64,000 nt of DNA from Staphylococcus canis (GTDB lineage Bacteria > Bacillota > Bacilli > Staphylococcales > Staphylococcaceae): NCBI RefSeq assembly GCF_016238445.1, contig NZ_JABANU010000008.1, positions 1 to 64,000 of the forward strand, in the 5' to 3' direction. Made by a program: the position numbers and the translations under genes. The notes beneath the pieces are model-generated. The model made no database searches and was not told the origin of the DNA. It was given only the letters and a program-made list of their open reading frames with translations. Below, piece by piece: positions 27,649 to 36,695 of the stretch; positions within the stretch are counted from its first letter, which is position 1; each line of letters begins with the position of its first letter.

Positions 27649-29028
27649 ATGAACTTTTTTAATATCCATAAGATTCCGAATCAAGGTATTCCGCTTTCGG
27701 TACAACGTAAATTATGGTTACGCAATTTTATGAAGGCTTTCTTTGTTGTGTTTTTTGCTTACATGGCAATGTATTTGATTCGCAATAACTTCAAAGCGGC
27801 GCAACCGTTATTGAAAGAAGATATTGGTTTAACGACGCTTGAGCTTGGTTACATTGGTTTAGCATTTAGTATTACATATGGTTTAGGGAAAACGTTGCTT
27901 GGTTATTTTGTTGATGGACGTAATACGAAGCGTATTATATCGTTCTTATTAATATTATCTGCAATTATAGTACTGATTATGGGTTTTGTGCTCAGTTATT
28001 TCGGTTCTGTAATGGGATTATTAATTGTGCTATGGGGACTTAATGGTGTGTTCCAGTCTGTTGGCGGCCCTGCGAGTTATTCTACCATTTCGAGATGGGC
28101 ACCACGTACGAAGAGTGGTCGTTATTTAGGCCTTTGGAATACGTCTCATAATATCGGTGGTGCAATTGCAGGGGGTGTTGCACTTTGGGGTGCGAATATG
28201 TTTTTCCATGGTAACGTGGTCGGCATGTTCATTTTTCCATCTGTTATCGCACTAATTATTGGGGTTGTTACGTTATTTATTGGTAAAGACGATCCTGAAG
28301 AGTTGGGATGGAATCGTGCTGAAGAAATTTGGGAAGAGCCTGTTGATAAAGAAAATATCGACTCACAAGGTATGACGAAATGGGAAATTTTCAAAACGTA
28401 CATATTGAAAAATCCTGTGATATGGATTTTATGTGTTTCTAACGTTTTCGTGTATATTGTGCGTATCGGTATTGATAACTGGGCGCCACTCTACGTGTCA
28501 GAGCATTTACATTTTAGTAAAGGTGATGCGGTCAATACTATATTTTATTTTGAAATTGGCGCATTAGTCGCAAGTTTACTATGGGGTTATGTTTCTGATT
28601 TACTAAAAGGACGCCGTGCGATTGTTGCGATTGGATGTATGTTTATGATTACGTTTGTTGTTTTATTTTATACGAATGCGACAAGTGTATTAATGGTTAA
28701 TATTGCACTATTCGCGCTAGGTGCGTTAATTTTCGGACCGCAGTTACTGATTGGTGTGTCACTTACAGGATTTGTGCCTAAAAATGCAATCAGTGTTGCG
28801 AATGGTATGACGGGCTCATTTGCGTATTTATTCGGAGACTCAATGGCTAAAGTAGGGCTTGCGGCGATTGCTGATCCAACGCGAAATGGGTTAAACGTTT
28901 TTGGCTATACTTTAAGTGGTTGGACGGATGTTTTCATTGTCTTTTATGTTGCGTTATTCCTAGGCATGATTTTATTAGCAATCGTTGCGTATTATGAAGA
29001 GAAGAAAATTCGCAGTATGAACGTATAG
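27649..29028 (+). CDS. uhpT: Hexose-6-phosphate:phosphate antiporter
   Basis: A 459-residue, 12-span organophosphate:Pi antiporter. The ATG at 27649 follows AGAGGTG. YLIRNNFKAAQP, GLGKTLLGYFVDGRNTKR and the central GPASYSTISRWAP..GRYLGLWNTSHNIGG block are characteristic of UhpT/GlpT. It also carries fosfomycin into cells, so loss gives fosfomycin resistance. The hptRSA genes, which sense glucose-6-phosphate and activate uhpT in S. aureus, lie immediately downstream on the opposite strand. Confidence 0.93.
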   Translation: MNFFNIHKIPNQGIPLSVQRKLWLRNFMKAFFVVFFAYMAMYLIRNNFKAAQPLLKEDIGLTTLELGYIGLAFSITYGLGKTLLGYFVDGRNTKRIISFLLILSAIIVLIMGFVLSYFGSVMGLLIVLWGLNGVFQSVGGPASYSTISRWAPRTKSGRYLGLWNTSHNIGGAIAGGVALWGANMFFHGNVVGMFIFPSVIALIIGVVTLFIGKDDPEELGWNRAEEIWEEPVDKENIDSQGMTKWEIFKTYILKNPVIWILCVSNVFVYIVRIGIDNWAPLYVSEHLHFSKGDAVNTIFYFEIGALVASLLWGYVSDLLKGRRAIVAIGCMFMITFVVLFYTNATSVLMVNIALFALGALIFGPQLLIGVSLTGFVPKNAISVANGMTGSFAYLFGDSMAKVGLAAIADPTRNGLNVFGYTLSGWTDVFIVFYVALFLGMILLAIVAYYEEKKIRSMNV

Positions 29029-29038
29029 AAAGGAAAAA

Positions 29039-29098
29039 GGTTCGGACATAATAGGGGTTCCAACAATCTCTATTTTTAATGTCCGAACCACTTTGTTT
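29039..29098. terminator. Bidirectional terminator between uhpT and hptR
   Basis: GGTTCGGACAT pairs with ATGTCCGAACC (11 bp) around a 29-nt loop between the convergent genes. Confidence 0.75.
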
Positions 29099-29118
29099 TT
29101 CAATCAATGCGGTGTTCT

Positions 29119-29877
29119 TCAATGATGTTGATGTATATAATCACTTGGGGACATGTGTAAATATTTTTTAAAGTGATAGCTGAACATTTTATATTCTGAA
29201 AAGCCGACTTGTTCAGCGATTTCGTAATGCTTAAAGTGTTGGTCTAAAAGTCTCAGAGATTGTAAAATGCGATACCGATTTAAATAATCAACAATTGAAA
29301 TACCAACGTGTGCTTTAAACGTACGCATCGCATACGATTCACTGATATTGATATCTTGAATTAAGTCACTTATCGTTATTTTTTCATGATACTGTTGTTG
29401 AATCTGTTGAATGATTTGATTAACATAATATGCGCTATATTCTATTTTTAAGAGCGGTGTAAAGATATCGCTATGAGCTAAATCGCGTGTTTGAATGTGT
29501 GACGATTGCGCATGTAAACGTTTGGATAAGTTACTTAATAAAGCTTCCAATTGTGTATGGTCTACAGGTTTTAATAAATAATCTAAGACGTGATGTTGAA
29601 TACCTGCTTTCATATATTCAAAGTCATCATAACTGGATAAAATGATGACTTCGCAGTCTAAATCCGCAATATCATCCAGTAAATCGACTCCATTTTTTCG
29701 AGGCATCCGAATGTCTGTAATGACTAGTTCTGGACGGTATTGTCGTATGAGTGAAAGGGCTTCAATGCCATCTTTAGCCGTGTAAATCGTATTAAATTGA
29801 TATGCATCCCACGGTATCATGTGTTTGAGTCCTTCTCGTATAATACGCTCGTCATCACAAATAATCGCTTTAAACAT
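29119..29877 (-). CDS. hptR: Response regulator HptR, AraC-type
   Basis: A 252-residue regulator; the ATG at 29877 has AAGGAGG 7 nt upstream, and 29883 is too close to that site. The receiver domain starts [15 protein letters not shown], with phospho-acceptor Asp in [14 protein letters not shown] and the conserved Lys in LLKPVD. The C-terminal AraC HTH pair ends with [18 protein letters not shown]. In S. aureus HptR activates uhpT after glucose-6-phosphate sensing. It overlaps hptS. Confidence 0.92.
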   Translation of the reverse strand: MFKAIICDDERIIREGLKHMIPWDAYQFNTIYTAKDGIEALSLIRQYRPELVITDIRMPRKNGVDLLDDIADLDCEVIILSSYDDFEYMKAGIQHHVLDYLLKPVDHTQLEALLSNLSKRLHAQSSHIQTRDLAHSDIFTPLLKIEYSAYYVNQIIQQIQQQYHEKITISDLIQDINISESYAMRTFKAHVGISIVDYLNRYRILQSLRLLDQHFKHYEIAEQVGFSEYKMFSYHFKKYLHMSPSDYIHQHH

Positions 29878-31426
29878 CTTCATCCCTCCTTGAAATTGGA
29901 ATACGATAGCAAATCAGTGTCCCGTGTTGTGATTTTGAAAACACATGCAAACGAGATTGTGTGCCATATTGCATCATAGCTCGGTGATGTAAGTGATTTA
30001 AACCCAAGTGCGCAGTCTCAAAGACATCTGTATATAAAGACGCACGCACGTCTTGTAATCGAGAAGCTGACATGCCTAATCCATTATCACAGACCGTGAT
30101 GAAAAGGTTGTGACGGTTTGGTGTGAGGCGTATCGTGATATGTAAAGTCCCTTCATCTCTACCATGTTTTATCGCATTTTCGACTAAAGGTTGTAACATC
30201 ATTTTGCCAATGGTATAGTGTAGCGTCTTTTCAGAAGCTTCTATTTTCAGCTGTATCATATCATCAAAACGAATATTTTGTATGGCTACGTATTGTTGAA
30301 TATACTTCAACTCTTCCGCTATAGTGACTGTACGCGATTTCGTGCGTAACACGTAACGCAACATTTGAGATAATTGTTGAACCACGTTTTGTGCTGCTTT
30401 AGGTGATAACGGAATTAAATATTGTATGGTTTGCATTGTATTAAATAAGAAATGCGGTTGAAACTGACGCTCGATTTCTTTTAATTGAATATCACGTAAA
30501 CGATGCTCAGTGTGCGCAATTGACTTTATGAGTTGTTCATTAGAATCAAATAAATCATAAATATAATGATTTATCGCTTCAAGTTCACTATGATGTTTTA
30601 GTGGTGTGTAATGCCCTAACTTTCGATGTTGTGCCGCATCAATTTTTTGAATAATCGCTTCGATATCTTCTGTTTGTCGTTGAGCCATTTTATTCGCACT
30701 GACATAGCCTAAAAGGACTAGAAGTATCAGAACAATACTCATGATTAGGAGTAAAGTCATTCCATCTTCAAGCGTTTCGTGTATATCTTTATAAATGATA
30801 AATTGATGTTGATGATTATTTAATGTTACAGCTTCATTTAAAAACCCAAATTGTGGACGTTCAAACTTGTCTCCTACGTTAAAACGATCGTCATTAGTGT
30901 ACACAATATTATCGTAAGCATCGATAATTAAGGCGAACTGGCGCTCTTCTTTTTTCATCTTTTTGAATAAAGGCGTATGTGCCATATAGAGATTCAATTC
31001 ATATATACCATTTTTAAAAGAAAGTCGTTGATGCTTAAGTAAATACATGTGTTGTGTATTGAACTGTTCATAATTGTTCGTGAAGCTTTGTTGATCGTTT
31101 GATAAATCATAATACAGCGTAACAGGTTGTTGATGAATAAAGTCTAATAATTCACGTTTTACAACGGTAATATCTTGATTGTCATTTAAATCTAAATGCT
31201 CAAAAATTGAGCGTTCTTTTTCGAAAAATGTATCAATTTGTTGCGTTGTATGTTGGATGTCCATTTGACTGGTATGAATATGGTGATGCATCGTGCGATG
31301 TTCAATCCAAATATAGACCGCATAAAAACTCACTAATCCAATAATGAGCACTAAAAACACTGGAAAGATGGTCGACGCGTATAATGAGCGTCTTAACTGA
31401 CGTCTGTATGGTTTGTAAGGGGTCAT
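29870..31426 (-). CDS. hptS: Sensor histidine kinase HptS (LytS/YesM type)
   Basis: A 518-residue kinase. It has an N-terminal span, a ~170-residue extracellular domain, a second span ([20 protein letters not shown]), a HAMP-like linker, and a His_kinase domain with [21 protein letters not shown] (phospho-His) and ATP-binding NAIKHG and DNGLGM motifs. It sits between hptR and hptA with overlapping ends, so the three are one operon. It receives the sugar-phosphate signal from HptA. Confidence 0.92.
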   Translation of the reverse strand: MTPYKPYRRQLRRSLYASTIFPVFLVLIIGLVSFYAVYIWIEHRTMHHHIHTSQMDIQHTTQQIDTFFEKERSIFEHLDLNDNQDITVVKRELLDFIHQQPVTLYYDLSNDQQSFTNNYEQFNTQHMYLLKHQRLSFKNGIYELNLYMAHTPLFKKMKKEERQFALIIDAYDNIVYTNDDRFNVGDKFERPQFGFLNEAVTLNNHQHQFIIYKDIHETLEDGMTLLLIMSIVLILLVLLGYVSANKMAQRQTEDIEAIIQKIDAAQHRKLGHYTPLKHHSELEAINHYIYDLFDSNEQLIKSIAHTEHRLRDIQLKEIERQFQPHFLFNTMQTIQYLIPLSPKAAQNVVQQLSQMLRYVLRTKSRTVTIAEELKYIQQYVAIQNIRFDDMIQLKIEASEKTLHYTIGKMMLQPLVENAIKHGRDEGTLHITIRLTPNRHNLFITVCDNGLGMSASRLQDVRASLYTDVFETAHLGLNHLHHRAMMQYGTQSRLHVFSKSQHGTLICYRIPISRRDEDV

Positions 31427-32394
31427 TGAATCATCTCCAAAAACTGATCGTGCGGTTGAGAGGGTAATTTGGACTTAGGTAATAAAGGGATTTTATCAAA
31501 TTGTGCTACTGCATCATTACGTGATTCAGAAATATCTTGTCGAATAGATTTGATGCCGAATTCAGAGACAAGTCGCTGTTGAATCGGACGACTGGTTAAG
31601 TAATGCACCAATTGTTCCCGCTTAGGGTGTGGATGTGCGTTATTAATTAAAGCAATACCATCAACATTCAACAACGTGCCTTCACGTGGGTAAATTATCG
31701 ATATGGGATAACCTTTATCTTGCCACGTTCGTGCTTCTTGTTCATAACTTAACCCTGCATAATATTTACCTTTAGCGACATCATTAATGACTTTTGATGT
31801 TTTATCCAGTCGTACCGCTTGATTTTGAAAATGATGGACGTCTTGAATTTCATTAGACATACTATAAATCGCACGCATATGTTGGTAGCCTGTCGTTGTC
31901 GTATTCGGGTTTGAGTAAGCGACACGCGTGTTTAGAGCAGGATGATGCATTAAATCAGTGTATCCACGAATTGGAATATCTCCTTTTAAATCTTCATTCA
32001 CTACAATAACAATTGGCATCAAAATAAAACTAGTCACGTAATCATCCTGTGATCGATATGATACGTATTGATGTGAAGCGGACGGCTCATGATAAGGCAC
32101 AAAATCTTTTGGATGATCAATCATATCAGATAAGACCCCGCCTAGAAACACATCCCCACGTGTCATCGGACTTTCTTGATGTACACGTGATAATAACGTT
32201 TGAGTAGAGCCTTGTATAACCTCAACCTTCACATTTTCTTGTCGCTCAAAATCATTTAAAATGGGACGAATGAGATGCATCGGATACGGTGAATACACCT
32301 TCAAAACCTCTGACTGAACTTGACGCTGTTCAGTCGATGTACACCCACTCAAAATAATGAGAACACATAGCACCGCATAAATTTTATATTTCAT
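31423..32394 (-). CDS. hptA: Hexose-phosphate-binding sensor lipoprotein HptA
   Basis: A 323-residue lipoprotein: signal peptide [18 protein letters not shown], with the lipobox LSGC at ~residue 18. The mature part is a type 2 periplasmic-binding fold ([42 protein letters not shown]). In S. aureus HptA senses extracellular hexose phosphate and signals through HptS. It is the first gene of the operon and overlaps hptS by 4 nt. Confidence 0.9.
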   Translation of the reverse strand: MKYKIYAVLCVLIILSGCTSTEQRQVQSEVLKVYSPYPMHLIRPILNDFERQENVKVEVIQGSTQTLLSRVHQESPMTRGDVFLGGVLSDMIDHPKDFVPYHEPSASHQYVSYRSQDDYVTSFILMPIVIVVNEDLKGDIPIRGYTDLMHHPALNTRVAYSNPNTTTTGYQHMRAIYSMSNEIQDVHHFQNQAVRLDKTSKVINDVAKGKYYAGLSYEQEARTWQDKGYPISIIYPREGTLLNVDGIALINNAHPHPKREQLVHYLTSRPIQQRLVSEFGIKSIRQDISESRNDAVAQFDKIPLLPKSKLPSQPHDQFLEMIQ

Positions 32395-32554
32395 AATATC
32401 TCATCATTTCTATGTATTTTTTTGTACTATAATTTTACCAATAATTGAGATATAAGTAATGTTAAAAATTAAGGACATTTTGAGGAACGGATTAATAGGA
32501 GAAGGAAAAACATTTAAAGTACGATGATGCAATAGATTTAAATGCAAAGTAATG

Positions 32555-32583
32555 TAGACATTTTAATAATAAAATGATACAAT
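32555..32583 (+). promoter_or_regulatory. Sigma-A promoter of the tRNA-like gene
   Basis: TAGACA (32555-32560) and TACAAT (32578-32583) are separated by exactly 17 bp. Transcription would start about 10 nt before the tRNA 5' end, supporting expression. Confidence 0.65.
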
Positions 32584-32599
32584 CAAAATAAACAAACGT

Positions 32600-32689
32600 G
32601 GAGGGATACCCAAGTCTGGCTTAAGGGGATTAATTTTTTAATTAATTAGGAGCTTATGGCTCGCGTTGGTTCAAATCCTTCTCCCTCCG
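32600..32689 (+). tRNA. tRNA-Ser-like gene with aberrant anticodon arm; candidate non-proteogenic tRNA
   Basis: This 90-nt gene follows class II tRNA-Ser architecture. The acceptor GGAGGGA (32600-32606) pairs perfectly with TCCCTCC (32682-32688), with discriminator G at 32689 and no encoded CCA. The D arm (CCC/GGG) keeps the loop GG, and a long variable arm GAGC/GCTC (32650-32662) is present. The anticodon arm (32629-32646) is an AT-only palindrome that gives either an 8-nt loop TTTTTTAA or a 7-bp stem capped by TTTT; no normal 7-nt loop can be drawn. The T stem (32665-32669 with 32677-32681) has two T·T mismatches. SerRS recognises the variable arm and not the anticodon, so charging with Ser could persist while decoding and EF-Tu binding are impaired. 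Confidence 0.75.
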
Positions 32690-32721
32690 TATCACTACAA
32701 TAATATAACTTGAACATATAT

Positions 32722-32779
32722 GGCCCTGTATTTTGACAATCAGTGAATTCAACATTGATTATTGACAATACAGGGCTTT
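32722..32779. terminator. Terminator between tRNA-like gene and FemABX gene
   Basis: GGCCCTGTATT pairs with AATACAGGGCT across a 36-nt inner region; the convergent genes share it. Confidence 0.6.
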
Positions 32780-32784
32780 AGTTA

Positions 32785-34023
32785 TTATTTTTGTAAACGA
32801 TGTATTTTATATAGTAGGGGATGAATCGGTTTGATAAAATCTCCTATAAATTCTTCGACGTGAGCGTTGAAACCTTCTTTAAATCTTTGTACGCCAAAGT
32901 CTTCAGCGTCTTCACTGAAATCACCAGTAATACCGTAGAAGTTATAACGGTTAATATGATTTTCCTTCGCAAATTTTATCATTTCCCATTGTAATCTATA
33001 GGCTCCCATATATGCATTATATTTAGGATTTGAACCACTAGAGAGGTAATACACTTCATGGTTATTGTATATGTAGAAAGCCGCAGCTAAATCTAGTTGT
33101 TTCCCATCTGTTTTTATTAGTTCTTGTGTTTTTTTAATTTTACGTTCTTGAGCTTCATATTGTTGAAGTTTTTGCTTATATTTATTTTTATTTTTCTTAG
33201 AATTCGGATTTTGCTCTAGACTAATCTCTATATTATGTAGTCGTTCTTTTAAGGTTTTTAAATGATCTTGTTGTTTTTTAAGTAAGTTATCTAGATTAAT
33301 GTAGGCTAATTTAAGCATGCTATTATTTTTATACATTTTTTGCATTTCTTCAAAGTAAGCTTTACCTCTAAATGTAAATCCGTGTTTTTCCTCTGCCATT
33401 TTAAACAACTTAAAAAATCTATCAGTTTCTTCAATAGGTAAGGTTTTAACTTGTACATCCATTTCGTATGTTTTTTTGATATTACGTCTAGTTTGATAAT
33501 CCATTTCTTCGAGTAACTTTTCTTCTGATTTATCTTTTAAATTTAAAACAGATAGCCAACGAATTTGGCTCATAGAGGAGTAACCTACAGAGTAACCTTG
33601 ATGTCTGAATCCTAATACCTTTAATGTATTATATAATAATTTATTGTCATAAGAAGTTAAAATATTTCCTTTTGCATCTCTTATGTTCTCATGAACATAA
33701 GGATCTACTAATACATAGACACATCTATTTTTTCTTAAATATATTGATAATTGTTCGAAAAAAAACCTTACTAAATTAAGATCATGATAATTCATGACAG
33801 GACCGCGGTGCGTATAAAAATATTTAAAAAATTTAAGGCATCGTGCTTCTGTTAATAAGCAAGCAGCTAAAATATCACCATTTTCATTTTTAACACCCAC
33901 TAAATGAACATCTTTTTTTACTAGATTCCTATACTTGTAATGATTGGAACTTTGAGTGTAATGTGAAAAGTTATTTTTAGTAAAAAATGAAAACTCTTCA
34001 ACACTTAAATTAGTAAAATACAT
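32785..34023 (-). CDS. FemABX-family peptidoglycan aminoacyltransferase, Lif/Epr-like (bacteriolysin immunity)
   Basis: A 412-residue protein. I start it at MYFTNLSVEEFSFFT (34023), because all FemA-type proteins begin this way; the in-frame ATG at 34086 adds an unrelated leader. It has both GNAT-like halves, the Fem coiled-coil arm (about residues 220-280, KNKNKYKQKLQQYEAQERK), and the end ALDLAAAFYIYNNHEVYYLSSG-like stretch followed by YNFYGITGDFSEDAEDFGVQRFKEGF. Length and layout match Lif of S. simulans (serine insertion into the pentaglycine bridge). The lysostaphin-like relic lies upstream and divergent, and the tRNA-Ser-like gene downstream, both supporting the immunity role. Confidence 0.85.
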   Translation of the reverse strand: MYFTNLSVEEFSFFTKNNFSHYTQSSNHYKYRNLVKKDVHLVGVKNENGDILAACLLTEARCLKFFKYFYTHRGPVMNYHDLNLVRFFFEQLSIYLRKNRCVYVLVDPYVHENIRDAKGNILTSYDNKLLYNTLKVLGFRHQGYSVGYSSMSQIRWLSVLNLKDKSEEKLLEEMDYQTRRNIKKTYEMDVQVKTLPIEETDRFFKLFKMAEEKHGFTFRGKAYFEEMQKMYKNNSMLKLAYINLDNLLKKQQDHLKTLKERLHNIEISLEQNPNSKKNKNKYKQKLQQYEAQERKIKKTQELIKTDGKQLDLAAAFYIYNNHEVYYLSSGSNPKYNAYMGAYRLQWEMIKFAKENHINRYNFYGITGDFSEDAEDFGVQRFKEGFNAHVEEFIGDFIKPIHPLLYKIHRLQK

Positions 34024-34200
34024 ACAATACCAACTTTCTGAATGATTGTCTAACAGTAATATACTAAAAAATAAAGTATTTTTCAAAGTAATATTAATAT
34101 CAATAATGACAAAATAACGAACTTTATATCACTATGTTTAATATCATAATACATTGTGTTATGCTACATATATAATTTTATATATTAGGAGGAGCTATAA

Positions 34201-34637
34201 ATGAATAAAAACGATATATTTAGAAAGCTTTCAATAGGAGTATGTGCATTAAGTTTTGGAGTTTTTATATACACATATTGAAAATAACGTCGAAGCTTCA
34301 GAAGTTGATAAAATTAAGAGAGTAAGTATGTATAATACTTCATATGAAGTAATAGAAAGTAATATGAATGGTGAAAGCTTTTCTAAGACTATTGAGTAAG
34401 GGTCGAAATTAGAAAATAATTCATTAAAAAATGAAGCATCCCCAATTCAAGTAAAACCTCCAATAGAAAAAGATATTGATGAAAATAGTAATGATTTATT
34501 ACGATGAAGTTATGAAGCAAGATGGACATGATTGGGTAGGGTATACGGCGTATAGTGGTAAGAGGATATACTTATCTGTGAGAACATGGAATAAATCTAC
34601 TGGGGAATTAGGCCCTCTTTGGGGAGTAATTCATTAA
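34201..34637 (+). pseudogene. Decayed lysostaphin-like bacteriolysin gene
   Basis: Behind TAGGAGGAGC an ATG opens a signal peptide (FRKLSIGVCALSFGVFIYT) which, after a 1-nt shift in a TATATACACATAT run near 34270, continues HIENNVEASEVDK, like the lysostaphin leader ending in HASEKS. The frame is stopped at 34397. From 34497 to 34634 a third frame encodes [20 protein letters not shown], then [20 protein letters not shown], then LWGVIH and a stop: nearly identical to the C-terminal SH3b wall-binding end of lysostaphin as I remember it. The M23 endopeptidase domain (HxH and HxxxD motifs) is absent. The gene is dead by deletion plus frameshifts. Confidence 0.85.
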
Positions 34638-34666
34638 TAGATAATTGACTAAAATACCTTCATTAA

Positions 34667-34843
34667 TTTGTATTTACATTTATCATTCGTTTAATTATTG
34701 TGATTATGCCTATTACTCATACTGTGCCAGCAATGTGGAATCAGCCTTTTCAAGAACACCTTTCTGAATTATTCGGCCATATTGTGTGGATGATTACAAT
34801 TGATTATGTGCGACAATTATTTTTATTCAAATATCAAAATTAA
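34667..34843 (+). pseudogene. Fragment of a YagU/DUF1440-like membrane protein
   Basis: An open stretch of 58 codons without a start encodes a hydrophobic segment, then MPITHTVPAMWNQPFQEHLS and ELFGHIVWMITIDYVRQLF, the usual C-terminal end of YagU-type inner-membrane proteins. The N-terminal two-thirds are missing, probably lost when the bacteriolysin relic was joined here. Confidence 0.5.
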
Positions 34844-34845
34844 TA

Positions 34846-34892
34846 CCAAAATCGCACTTTTATTGGAAATACTGTTCCATAAAAGTGCGGTT
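34846..34892. terminator. Terminator downstream of the monooxygenase gene
   Basis: CGCACTTTTAT pairs with ATAAAAGTGCG in the gap just past the stop at 34896 (minus-strand transcription). Confidence 0.65.
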
Positions 34893-34895
34893 GGT

Positions 34896-35201
34896 TTAAT
34901 TAAACTTAAATTGATTGATTTCAGAGAGTGGTATGTTAATGTTGAAAATTTTACCTTCTACATTGTGAATGCCGAATGAAGCGAGGCGTTCTGTATGCAT
35001 GTTGAGGTATTTTTCTGCGTTTTCAACAGTGTCAAAGGCATAAATGCCGCCAGCTTCATGTGTTTCTTCATTTTCTGTCCAAATTTTCCATTGAAAGCCG
35101 TCTTCTTGGTTGATAGATTCTGCGATGTCTTTGAAACTAGAAGCCATCTCCTTACCAAATGGGCCTTCAAAAGGGAATGTTACTTGTAAAATCACTGACA
35201 T
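34896..35201 (-). CDS. YdhR-family monooxygenase-like protein
   Basis: A 101-residue dimeric alpha/beta-barrel type protein; the start at 35201 follows GAGGAG. MSVILQVTFPFEGPFGKEMA..FKDIAESI and FQWKIWTENEE...GGIYAF match the YdhR/putative monooxygenase (mono-oxygenase_YdhR) family. The substrate is unknown. It is a single-gene unit with its own terminator. Confidence 0.7.
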   Translation of the reverse strand: MSVILQVTFPFEGPFGKEMASSFKDIAESINQEDGFQWKIWTENEETHEAGGIYAFDTVENAEKYLNMHTERLASFGIHNVEGKIFNINIPLSEINQFKFN

Positions 35202-35302
35202 ATTGTCACTCCTCATTTTATGATCCTTATTTAAGTTTAAGTAATTTTACATGTTATAACAAATAAAACGAATAAATTATATATCTCAATTAATCATTAT
35301 GT

Positions 35303-36694
35303 TTAATGATTGCGAGCGCGTGGGTTAGTTTTAGGGATAGCGATAAGAATTGCTGTGAAAGCAAATAAGCCGACGAAAATATTAATCCACAATGCATACA
35401 TCGCGCCTTGATGGACATTTGTCGCAGCTACTGCTAAACCGTAAACGGTACCACTAATCGCAATACCAAATGCACCACCTAAAGATGACGCCATTTTATA
35501 AATACCAGAAGCTACACCAACTTTATCTTCTGGCGCATTAGCAACAGCTGTGTCTGTAGAAGGTGTCGCATAAAGCCCTAAACCAAGACCGAAACAGAGA
35601 TAACCGATAATACAGCTGATAACGTAAAATGTCTCAGGTAAGAATGTCAGTGAAATTAATGCTACACCAATCACTACAATTAAAGTTCCGAGTAACATTG
35701 GTTTTTTGGCTCCCATTTTTTGAAGGAATTTTTCACCAACACGAATCATTAATAGCACCATAATAAGGTATGTAATAGATAACATTCCTGCTTGTAATGA
35801 TGTATAGCCCAATCCTTGTTGGACATATGTGTTCGCAACAATTAAAGTTCCGGCCACACTATTGAGTAAAAAGTTAGAAATGACTGCCCCTGTATAAGGT
35901 CTGTTTTTAAATAATTTAAAGTCAATTAATGGATGACTTTCATGCTTTTCAACTTTAAGAAATAAAACGAGTGTCGCGATAAAGAGTAACAATAAACCAT
36001 AAAAATAAATTGATGTATAGCCAATCGCCGAACCTTTTGTGATAAGAACGTTTAGACTTAATAACATTACGACTAAAATGATGAGTCCTTTAACATCAAA
36101 TTTTGATGGTGATACATTTTCAGATTTAGATTCAGGTGTCCCTTTGATTAATAATAAAGAGAGTATCGCAACGATGATTGAGAAAATGAAAATCCAACGC
36201 CAACCTAATGTCGTCGCAACTGCACCACCAAAGAAAGAACAAATACCGCTACCACCCCAAGAACCGATTGACCAGAAACTTAGAGCGCGTTGACGTGCTT
36301 CGTCTTTATAATACGCTTTAACAATCGCGAGTGTGGACGGCATAATACATGCTGCAGATAACCCTTGAATAATACGACCAATAATTAGAAGTATCGGCCA
36401 GTTTGAAATGATAATTAAAAATGAACCGATAATACTCAGTACGAGCCCAATATTAGTCAATTTCACACGACCCATTGTATCGGCAAGCCCACCTGCACCG
36501 ACGACAAACATTCCTGAGAATAGTGCAGTGATGGAAATCGCAATACTGATGGTACTAATATCTGTGTTAAAACTTTTTTGAAGCGGTGGAACAACATTCA
36601 ATAGTGACTGAGCGAAAAGCCAAAATGTAATAACCCCAAGGACGATACCTAAAAGTAATTTATTATCACCATGATAATTTTGAGTCTCCTGCAT
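35303..36694 (-). CDS. norB: Multidrug efflux MFS transporter NorB
   Basis: A 463-residue, 14-span (DHA2) efflux pump, the same length as S. aureus NorB. NNKLL-like GDNKLLLGIVLGVITFWLFA, SITALFSGMFVVGAGGLAD and GRIIQGLSAACIMP (motif C region) are near-identical to NorB as I know it. NorB exports quinolones and other compounds. The gene starts 1 nt after the M20 amidohydrolase stop, so the two are co-transcribed. Confidence 0.85.
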   Translation of the reverse strand: MQETQNYHGDNKLLLGIVLGVITFWLFAQSLLNVVPPLQKSFNTDISTISIAISITALFSGMFVVGAGGLADTMGRVKLTNIGLVLSIIGSFLIIISNWPILLIIGRIIQGLSAACIMPSTLAIVKAYYKDEARQRALSFWSIGSWGGSGICSFFGGAVATTLGWRWIFIFSIIVAILSLLLIKGTPESKSENVSPSKFDVKGLIILVVMLLSLNVLITKGSAIGYTSIYFYGLLLLFIATLVLFLKVEKHESHPLIDFKLFKNRPYTGAVISNFLLNSVAGTLIVANTYVQQGLGYTSLQAGMLSITYLIMVLLMIRVGEKFLQKMGAKKPMLLGTLIVVIGVALISLTFLPETFYVISCIIGYLCFGLGLGLYATPSTDTAVANAPEDKVGVASGIYKMASSLGGAFGIAISGTVYGLAVAATNVHQGAMYALWINIFVGLFAFTAILIAIPKTNPRARNH

Positions 36695-36695
36695 A

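Noticed and set aside
32600-32689. Ordinary tRNA-Leu(TAA) or tRNA-Ser
   Set aside because: No register gives a 7-nt anticodon loop with a paired 5-bp stem, and the T stem has two mismatches.
34958-35170. 70-residue ORF antiparallel or out of frame in the monooxygenase gene
   Set aside because: Frame-shifted translation of the YdhR-like gene; no ribosome site.
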